Origin: Haematobia irritans
Lineage: Eukaryota > Arthropoda > Insecta > Diptera > Muscidae
Reading direction: 5' to 3'
Assembly (NCBI RefSeq): GCF_050003625.1
Contig: NC_134401.1
Span: 64,945,242-65,009,241 of the forward strand
Length of the DNA: 64,000 bases
The notes beneath the pieces were generated by a model. The model saw only the letters and a list, made by a program, of their open reading frames with translations. It searched no databases and was not told the origin of the DNA. Position numbers and translations under genes: made by a program. Every line of letters starts with the position of its first letter. The first letter of the stretch is position 1. Positions 56,302 through 64,000 of the stretch are shown one piece after another.

Positions 56302-57572
56302 CTAAAATTAATATAGTTCGTATGAGAATTTATGGATCATAAACACGTAGATTTGTTCAAAGATGCATAGGTGGAGATGTTGCCTCACACCATAAAGCAC
56401 ATGCATCCATAGAAATAATCAAATAATTACATTCTAACCAAAAATGCATTAACGTACCAAATTCCCTAAAGCGAATTATGTTATGGAAAACATTTCACAG
56501 CCACTCAAACCCAACGACATGCACACCCATCCATTCACACATCCGCGGGAAAGTTTAGAAGGTGGTAAACCCACAAATGCAAGCCATTCAGCAAGCCGAA
56601 CCTGCCCTAAACCCAAGGAAACAAAACAAACTCCAAACACACATTCCCATGTAGATGCCATAGAACTCCTCGAGACACCAAGGAATGCCACAACAAAGTT
56701 TAAAAATCTGCCACGGACAGACTCAAACAACAGTGCCAGGAAGATGACGATGCCGATGATGATGTTGATGGCGGGAGTGAGGACCAAGGGCCAAGAAGCA
56801 AACAGACCACCACAAGAAAAATCAATATGTTTCGCCTAAGCTCCTTCATCCATACCCACAATCCACCAAACTAATAAGAAGCGCAGCACTACACTGCCGA
56901 CTGTGATGTGGGGATGTGTGAAAGTCTCTTCCAAAATACTGTAGATTCCAACTACTCGCACATGCAATACTTTATGTAGAGTACTTTGGGTATACCCAGT
57001 CAGTATAGGAACCATAATGTTCGACATAGCTGCGGCTTGTCCCAGGTGTAAGGAATTTTGATTAGTCAAATCCCAAGGGTACCATAATTCCCCCATAGTA
57101 GTGCCAATGGCAGACAGGCAGTGCCAAAGCCAGCCATAAACGAAAGGCAGAAGCAATTTTTCTGTTACAATCAAAGCAACAAAAGGCACGAGAGACCAGA
57201 GACAAGAGTGTCCAATCGAGGAGAAGAGAACTGTAATATAATGCACAGATGACAACATTGGGCCCAAACACCGTTACAAACACGTGTTTCCAAGAAAGGT
57301 TTATCCAAGAGAGTTATTAGACATTCATAAGAGAAAAATACATTTTTGTGTATGTACAGCGCATGACCAAGAAAAGCTAAGTTGGAAGAGTTTAATATAA
57401 ATTTCTCTTCGATGTCAGCTGCAAAAACAAAACTCATGAAACAATTTAAATGTCAACAAATCCAAGTTCCCGATGAACAATAACAACCAGCTATAATAGA
57501 AAACAAATCTTCGAATGATATAATGATTACTGGTTTGATAACTGATACTTCTATGGCTCACGAAACCAATTC
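56302..57572. other. Probable intron; relatively unique sequence
   Basis: Less AT-rich than most of the window. Overlapping open frames on both strands (about 100-140 codons between 56.47 and 57.27 kb) are present. The minus-strand one at 56836-57267 is hydrophobic, but lacks an ATG at its start, splice signals or recognisable features. Confidence 0.4.
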
Positions 57573-57896
57573 CACACGCAAAAAATAATTCTTTCTTCCC
57601 AAACGAAATTTTAGACAAACAAAGTTCGTTTCTCATTTGCTTTTCGCTGTAAGGAAGTGTATTTGGAAGAAAAGTATATACTTTTTGTGATAAACGTTTA
57701 TTCTTTTCCAGGATGTAAAAACAATTTCATAAAACTAGCTCAAAAAAAAAAAAAAATATTTTCTTGCTAATTGCATTGTCCCTCACATCTTTCTCACATC
57801 CACGAGGATTTTTAGTTCTTAACACCTTTTCCTGTAATACCAACAATGTAGAAGAAATTATACGATTTTATAAATTTTTAAATTTTTTTTACCTTT

Positions 57897-57968
57897 CGCC
57901 TGGACGGAGAATCGAACCGCGGACCATGCACATTGTAAGCCAACACACTAACCACTGAGCTATGTACC
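57897..57968 (-). pseudogene. tRNA-like module A
   Basis: Minus strand: TAGCTCAGTGGTTAGTGTGT, loop CTTACAA, CGCGGTTCGATTC and CCGTCCAGGCG. Best preserved of the three A modules, but acceptor pairing is poor. Confidence 0.65.
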
Positions 57969-58082
57969 TGTTATGGTCATCAATAGATAAATATCCATAT
58001 AAGTTATATTTATATAGCATAGCTTGCGGCGCCCACGGACCGAATAAACAAAGTTTATTTAACAGAAACAAACATTTAGTTT

Positions 58083-58155
58083 GGCACCGTGGAGCAGTGG
58101 TAGCTACGTCCGACTCTCATGCCAAGGGTCGTGGGTTCGATCCCTGCTTCGGCCA
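58083..58155 (+). pseudogene. tRNA-like module B
   Basis: GGCACCGTGGAGCAGTGGTA (A box) and GTGGGTTCGATCCCTGC (a T arm that pairs as a 5-bp stem with wobbles), ending TTCGGCCA. First three acceptor pairs (GGC/GCC) are possible, the rest mismatch. The T-run directly downstream could serve as a pol III terminator. Confidence 0.65.
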
Positions 58156-58654
58156 AAGTTTTTTTTTTTTTTTTGCTTTTGTTTTTTTTACATATATTCC
58201 AGATATATTCGGAAGATTCCAAAAAAATGTTCAACATTACATTGTACTATATTAAATTTTGAACTGTAAAATGTGTCTTATTAAAGACCTAAAGTCAGAA
58301 AAGAACAGTGTTTGATATAAACGAAATGGGCTGTGTTGTTATTTCAAAAATAACTTTTTTTATTGAAAAAATAAAAATTTTGTAACAAACGAATTTTTTT
58401 GGTGATAAAAGTTTAAAATTTTCGAAGCAATTCAAAAAACTCTAACAAAAGAAAAACGTTTTCGGTACACGTTTTCCAAACGTTTTTTTTCGTTGCGTGC
58501 ACTCTATAGACTCCTTGTCATGACAAGCTGATTTGTTTTTCTGAAATTTGAAGATAACAAAATCAAGTCCTTATTACCCTCCAAGAGGTTTTAGCTTTAT
58601 AGTACTATATACATTTATTATACTCTTCTTTACAAACTCGATTTCGTTTATAGC

Positions 58655-58925
58655 ATTTTCACTTCAAATGAAACCTTTATCAAATCAAATGAATCCTTTT
58701 TAAAATCAAATGAAACCTTTTACAAATCAAATGAAATCTTTTTCATTTCAAACGAAATGCAATATAGCAATGTATTCGACGATAAATTTATGAGCTAATT
58801 ATATATTAAATTCATTCATTAGAAAGAATTCGTTTGATTTAAAAAAAAAAAAAAACAAAAAATTGATTTGATAAAGGATTCCTTTGATTTGTAAAAGGAT
58901 TCATTTAAAGCGAAAATTCAATATA
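58655..58925. repeat. Minisatellite AAATGAAACCTTTTACAAATC with inverted partner
   Basis: Four degenerate units of about 21-23 bp at 58666-58745 (TCAAATGAAACCTTT variants), and the complementary motif (AAAGGATTCCTTTGATTTG) repeated at 58865-58915. The two arms are separated by about 120 bp and could form a long hairpin. Confidence 0.8.
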
Positions 58926-59316
58926 TTAACCTGGCACCAATTTTCTACATTACATTTACATTATGAAATATTTGCATTTGTAAATAGTGACAGAGCTAGG
59001 ATTAAGTACAGTTATTTTATTTAATATAGTGGTATTCGAAACCGGACATCATTTTTAAATTTTGTTATATGCAAAGTTAGATTATTTTCGTTTTTGTATT
59101 AGCCAACATTTATTTAGAGAGGATCTGACTTTTGTATCTAAGTATTGGGTTGGCCGAAAAGAAATAGGTGAATATCCATAAATATCCATTTTGGTGAATG
59201 ACCTTTCGCCATCTTTCATTTTTTTCCTATTTAAGCAAATACATATTTGTGCTTAACTTATAGTACAGGTAGTCTCTATTATGAAGATGTGATAATGCTC
59301 TTTTGTGGGCTCCATG
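58926..59316. other. No gene; possible solo mariner end
   Basis: TTGGGTTGGCCGAAAAGAAA at 59152-59171 resembles the terminal repeat of classical mariners (TTGGGTTG then AAAAGTAAT type). No matching right end or transposase was found nearby. Confidence 0.35.
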
Positions 59317-59737
59317 TCGATGTCCTCATTCCAGAGTACGCTAAGTCGACTTAGCATTTTTTGATGGAGTCCGTTGTTTTTATTCGAATTGATGTGAAGT
59401 GCATCCTGTCAAAAGTTCGAATTTTGGACACTTCTATCAAAAGTTATGGTTAATATTGTACGAAGCCTGTGACTAAAGTTTTAAAAATTTCCAATCAAAA
59501 AAGAGCAAACAGCTTTGTTCGGTCTAAAGTGGTCTAAGTCATTTTTAGCCATGTTCTATTATCACTATTGTGAATTCGTACATACTAAAAAAATTTACAA
59601 TAAATATGGTTTAAAACCGAAAAAAGTGAATTTATATCTTACACGGTTTCTGAGAAATTCCAAAACAAAAAACTTTGAACTTGTTTCCTGTAAAATTCAC
59701 TTTTTAGACTTAGCGTACTTTGGAATGGAGACATCGA
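59317..59737. mobile_element. 421-bp MITE with TCGATGTC..AGTACGCTAAGTC ends
   Basis: TCGATGTCCTCATTCCAGAG then TACGCTAAGTC at the left, and GACTTAGCGTACTTTGGAAT then GGAGACATCGA at the right: about 31 bp of inverted repeat with three or four mismatches. Plus-strand open frame inside has no motifs. Target duplication unclear because the end itself is near-palindromic. Confidence 0.75.
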
Positions 59738-61564
59738 TATTAAAATTGACACAACACATATAAACAAAATTATGAGCACTTTTTTCTAAAGCAAGTAAAA
59801 AGTGACAACTAAAAACAGACAAAAGAAATAATGCAAACAAAAACAATGAAGTTCATTCGCTTGTGTGTGCATTACAATCAGATCTAGACTAGACTAGAAT
59901 AGACTTACTTAACGGTATGTGTTACATGATTGCACATTGCATGGCTTTTGACCAAAATCCACATATTGTAGAATGGAGTTGATTTTCTATGAAATGCCAA
60001 CACAATAGACAACAACGGTCAACACCACTGGAAATTCTTCAAAATAAAGAGAATTTTCAATATGTATAAGAAATTCGGTCTCTTTTATTCCTAGACCTCA
60101 TCGAACTAAAGAGTAAATGTTTTGTGCTATATTTTTGGGGGGTAAAGGCAAAGATAAAAGTGGCAACGCCAACGCTCTAGCTACCAACTTAAGCACTTAA
60201 CGAGTTGTATATGTGAGTAAGTGGCATGCCACAGTACAATGCCACCTCAGAGATTTGCAAAAGTTTTTATGACACATGAAACGTAACATAACAACACTCC
60301 AATGCATACCATGGTATATTTGTGTGAGATGAGTAACACACACACACTCAAACACAGCGCCATATATGTTTGTGTTTATTACACTTACCACACTTTCAGC
60401 CAGCCAGAAAACTTGGCTTTTGCAACAAAACTATTGACAAACTAATACAGCCAACCTCTTGCCCCTTGCAACAAACTATACCCTTATGCCAACTAACCGT
60501 GAAATACTCACACAAACATACACACATAGGCCAACATCAGATGTAGTAAGGCGAGAGTCATCAAACGCACGTAGTTTTCAGCAATACACTGGGGAATTCG
60601 AAACCATCAATGCAGGAGTCAAGCCAGTCAGTCCGTCAGTCATTCAGTCATCTGGTAATTTAGACGCAAATGAAAATCGTGTAAATGAAGTCAATTCGTT
60701 TACGAGTTTTAATAACAAAAAGACCAGAAAGCATTTATTCAACCTTCTCCTGCCAACACCATCACGGTGGGTCGAAGAGTGCCCATAAATTGGACCTACT
60801 CGTTGGATCCCTAATACACTCATACATACACACACGCATAAGCAGATCTTTGATGATTTCTCGTCCGTTGTCTGGAAAATAGTACCACAAATTAGGTGAG
60901 AATGGTGCATGCTTCCAAATAGTTGGCATGCATGTCGTATACGTAACGCAAATTTTTAAAGTCATCAAATAAAACCGCGAAACAAGAATTCCCCACGAAC
61001 ACCGTCGACATGCCTCAATTCATACACACACACACACACACTCATTCGTACATGCATAGCCCGTGTAGTGGACGAATGTGTGGGGTGTGTGTTCTTCCTT
61101 CGTTCAAACAAATTGGAAGTCCTTGCACTAATCAAACCATCCATGTCATTCGTGGACGACCCAGAATGTATGGGCAACTTTTTGATGATGGAATGTTAAG
61201 TAAGTCTGCCTGAAGGGTTTCATATTCTAGTTAGACATCCGCTATTTACTCACACATGGTAGCACACGAACACCATGTCAGCTGAGTATCACCGTAACGT
61301 AGTAGGAAAAGCATAGAGATGTGTTCAAAGTCTAATTATGCTGACAACTTCTGTGAATTTGCGATTGCAAAGTTACGTCAATGGCTTCTCCAATAATTGT
61401 GTCATAGAGTGGGTAAAGCTTTCACATAACAAATGGTTTGTTATGAATTCGATTTATATTCTTACAATACATTTATAGCATCACATTTCCCACGTAGGCA
61501 ATGGGTTAAAAGGTAAACATCAACAAACACAAATAAGTTAGCTCAATACCATTGCCTTCAATCT
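59738..61564. other. No gene recognised; largely unique
   Basis: Contains a CA run at about 61022-61041 and scattered CAGTCAGTCC motifs near 60.63 kb. Open frames up to about 109 codons occur on both strands without domain features. Could be intronic. Confidence 0.45.
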
Positions 61565-61760
61565 CGAAACAAAATAATTTTAATTGGTTCAGTCATGAAA
61601 ATGATACTAAATCAATCACATCAATTAAAAAATTAATTTTTGTGATTGAATTTTGTTTGAATTATAGCATTAGTGGTATCAATTATTTTTTTATTGAATA
61701 TTTTGTTCTAAATTCAATTAAATAAAAATTAGTGGAATTATATTCTATTCATGATAAATT
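61565..61760. repeat. Diverged copy of the TCAATTAAAAAATTAATTGA foldback MITE
   Basis: AATCACATCAATTAAAAAAT, TTTTTGTGATTGAATTTTGT and AAATTCAATTAAATAAAAAT follow the order of 50991-51283. Confidence 0.6.
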
Positions 61761-61956
61761 ATAATGCCCGTGCATGATCGATTTTAGATGTGTACTCCAG
61801 CTTACTACATTTGTGGTAAACACCCAGTCTCACTAAAGTGAAACGTTCATAGTAGACAAGAGGTCTTAAAATAGGAAACGTACCCAACTTCTAGCGCATA
61901 ATAATTTGACCGATTGTTTAAGAACTAAATCTCACGAAGTACGGTGTTTATACAAA

Positions 61957-62388
61957 CCCAGCAAAACAAAGCGTCGCCAAAAAAGTAGTTGTTGTTTTGG
62001 ATCCGGAAGTGGCGCAAACTTGGCGCAAAAGCAATGGATTTAACATGGACTTGTCATAGGACGGATGTCCACAGTTTCAACAGCCGTTGCACTGACTATG
62101 CATCACTTCTTAAGGTGTGATCCGAATTCAGTATTTTGGATGTGAGTTAAAAAATATTATGATAAAAAAATTATGATAAATAATTTTGAATGTTTTTATA
62201 ATTTTTAATGCATTCTAATGCTTGTCTGAAACGCTTGACCTCAAATATTTTCAAAAAATCTCAATTTTTTGTAGAATAGCGTTAACATTGTTTTCGACAA
62301 AATTTAAATAATTCGTACCCTTATATTAATACTTACTCCGTTTTTAACCTTTTTTGGAAGTGCTTCCAAATTTTTACATGGTGTTGGG
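61957..62388. mobile_element. CCCAGCA-ended MITE, related to 9038-11305
   Basis: Starts CCCAGCAAAACAAAGCGTCG and ends TTGGAAGTGCTTCCAAATTT plus GTTGGG. Inverted alignment with the 9-11.3 kb element, including GGCGC, AGGTGTGATCCGAATTC and GCTTGTCTGAAACG. Not interrupted by a Helentron-like insertion here. Confidence 0.7.
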
Positions 62389-63417
62389 AGTTTTAACGTA
62401 TGCCAGGTTGCGAAAATCGTTCGAACTTTGGTGGTTTCTCGCTATGTTAAACTCTTGCACTCTTGCAAAGCCTCAGCAGCATATATTTTCTGCGTCTTAA
62501 AACTTGACCTAATTTAATTAAAAACTGTCCCAGATTCTCAATTTCCAACGAAATACTGAGGGTTTTAGATGCACTAAGAGAAACTATTTTCATCACGTTG
62601 GGACACTAATTGAATACAACACCAGATTTCGCACTGTGCTCTTTTATCAACAAATAGTAAATTTCCAAAATTATTAGAAATGATTTTTAGACCCCATCGA
62701 ATGTACACATATACTCCATACCCTGGCCATTTAATAAAAATGCTACTGCGAGGAAACTGATAAGTTAACATCAAGAACTTCATGTGTCGGCGAGCGTGCA
62801 TCAAGTATAGTGGTAGTTGCTCGTTGAATATCTTTGCTAATTCTATGGAGCGCTGGAAAACGCCTCTAACTTTTGGTCTTTTTGTTATTAGCAGCTAGGA
62901 ATGCTCCTCGCCGTCATAAAATGTTTATTTCGCATACACACACATACACAATACTCCAAATACATACATTAACATGCACACAGTCACAGGATCACATGTT
63001 GAATGGTGCTCTTATCCAGCGTCGAATTTGCTTCAAAATCATTTCTCTCATTAGCCCTTTTTAATAACGACATTATTAAGTTTCGTATTACTTTTTTGTG
63101 CAATCCAAGAGGCTAGGATCTTATCTGCGTTTTATTTCACTAGGAATGCATTTAGTATCTTTTAGGGGGCCAAAGAACCTATAATTACACTTGGTAATAG
63201 GCGTTTTTGCTTGGTCCATTTCTCATAAAGTAGAATATTGTATTTAACATTCAAAAGAACGATTTCATACGTCATGTGTGAAAGCTTAAGTTAAGTTATC
63301 TACAGCGCTGTATTATGAGACCAGCATACCCAGGTTCAACACACGGCCAGAATAAAAGTTTTTTTTTGCCATTTAAAATAAGTTATTTACTGATCCTTAC
63401 TACTTTTTTATCAGGCC
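62389..63417. other. No gene recognised; repeat-end fragments
   Basis: Mostly unique. Near 63190-63215 ACTTGGTAATAGGCGTTTTT and GCTTGG resemble the right end of the CCCAGCAAAAACT MITE. Around 63300-63350 a GGTTCAAC motif is weakly tRNA-like. Confidence 0.4.
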
Positions 63418-64000
63418 TACATCAGATATGATTTCTATCGCTCGAAAGGCTGCTTGTGCTGCCCAAGAAGTTCTCCTGATGAAAGAAGACATAAATATAG
63501 TTCCTATTCAAGAACCATATGTACCGTTAGGACTCCGTGTACCGTTAGGACTTTGGTTTAGGAGTCACGCAAAATGAAGACACAATTCCACCAGAATTAG
63601 GATGCTCACAAGAAGGGAAGGGCTCAGCACAACTTTTGGAATGATTACTGAAACAGTATTGAGAATACGTCCGAGGCTTCCAGACTACTAGCGTCCACTA
63701 ACTCCGCTCCAGGTTTCATTAAAACATCGGAGGGCAATTGTCATTTTCTATCGAGGAAATTGTTTCGGAATCTAGAATAAAATGGGGTATAAAAAGTTTT
63801 GGACTATTCAAATCCCCTGACCTGATGGAATTACTTCGGCGGAGTTACAAGCAGTGACTGACAGAATTATCCATTGCATATATTCCAGGAAAGTTGAGGG
63901 AAATAAAAGTCGTTTTTATACCTAAAGCGGGAAAAGCCTCTCACTCGAGTGCGAAGGATTTCCGACCAATTAGCTTATCCTCATTCCTTCTTAAGACTGA
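63418..64000 (+). pseudogene. LINE endonuclease / reverse transcriptase remnant, runs off the window
   Basis: N-terminal part reads SIARKAACAAQEVLLMKED then INIVPIQEPYV, the start of an AP-type endonuclease with its QEPYV motif. After a short direct repeat (GTACCGTTAGGACT twice) and a disrupted middle, the sequence resumes in the reverse transcriptase with IPGKLREIKVVFIPKAGKAS and KDFRPISLSS, the conserved N-terminal RT motifs. Most of the endonuclease is missing, so this copy is internally deleted and frame-broken. The continuation lies beyond the right edge. Probably the same or a related family to the RNase H-bearing LINE fragments, though no overlap is available to prove it. Confidence 0.83.

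Larger units (their letters stand above)
57573..58501. mobile_element. Dual tRNA-like TIR element, copy 2 (opposite orientation to 18.4 kb)
   Basis: Left CACACGCAAAAAATAATTC and right TTTTTTTTCGTTGCGTGC are inverted. Order: left arm (CAAACGAAATTTTAGACAAA), module A on minus (57897-57968), spacer with TTTATATAGCATAGCTTGCG, module B on plus (58083-58155), right arm (GATATAAACGAAATGGGCTG, CGGTACACGTTTTCC). The full reverse complement matches 18376-19280. Confidence 0.8.

Noticed and set aside
56476..56839. Overlapping open frames of 103 and 118 codons on opposite strands
   Set aside because: They cover the same bases on opposite strands, with no motif on either; at best one could be real and neither is supported.
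56836..57267. 143-codon hydrophobic minus-strand open frame
   Set aside because: It lacks an ATG at its start and has no recognisable domain or splice sites, and neighbouring frames on both strands are also open. Probably chance in a less AT-rich intron.

Overview
This is a eukaryotic, AT-rich, transposon-dominated stretch with almost no host coding sequence. The repeat families present suggest a higher (calyptrate, probably muscid-type) fly: Helentron/DINE-like elements with GGCCGA or GGGGCCGAC starts and terminal GGGTATA hairpins, mariner and Tc1 relatives, tRNA-headed SINEs, and an I/LOA-type LINE with a TTTAACCTAACC tail. That assignment comes from recall of the repeat families and was not tested by a search. 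The only convincing host sequence is one short, acidic, phase-1 exon on the minus strand at 56074-56301, so at least the right third of the window is probably intronic to a minus-strand gene.

Layout. 1-9 kb: a decayed Tc1-like element with both terminal repeats (1183-2904), a mariner-like remnant (about 3.5 kb) and a LINE RNase H remnant (5.5-6.3 kb). 9-11.3 kb: a CCCAGCA-ended MITE split by a Helentron-like element with 153-bp tandem repeats. 11.3-15.3 kb: a SINE fragment and a 0.9 kb TIR element. 15.3-18.3 kb: a second Helentron-like family with three long TA arrays and an internally deleted mariner-like copy sitting in one of them. 18.4-19.3 kb: a TIR element with two divergent tRNA-like modules. 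19.7-28 kb: several MITEs, a mariner pseudogene and an apparently intact mariner-like transposon with a 361-residue transposase (24556-25861). 29.3-31.8 kb: a third Helentron-like copy, a hAT-type MITE with 8-bp flanking repeats and an inverted partner of the 26 kb MITE. 34-39 kb: a LINE remnant split by a MITE, a 1.3 kb TIR element and a Harbinger-type MITE with TTA target duplications. 41-50 kb: SINE fragments, a maT-like transposase fragment, a Helentron-like element carrying a LINE insertion with a 12-bp target duplication, and the inverted 1.6 kb partner of the 35 kb element. 50-55.5 kb: a cluster of duplicated MITEs with tRNA-like modules. 56-57.5 kb: the exon and relatively unique sequence. 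57.6-64 kb: another dual tRNA-like element, further MITEs, and the start of a LINE endonuclease/reverse transcriptase that runs off the window.

How the parts relate. The LINE supplies a 3' tail that the SINE fragments copy. The SINE head and one module of the dual tRNA-like TIR elements resemble each other. Short CCCAGCAAAA-ended MITEs also contain a tRNA-like stretch. The intact mariner-like copy could in principle mobilise the deleted derivative found 7 kb away. The unusual theme of the window is tRNA-derived promoter modules recurring in DNA-transposon-like, TIR-bounded elements.
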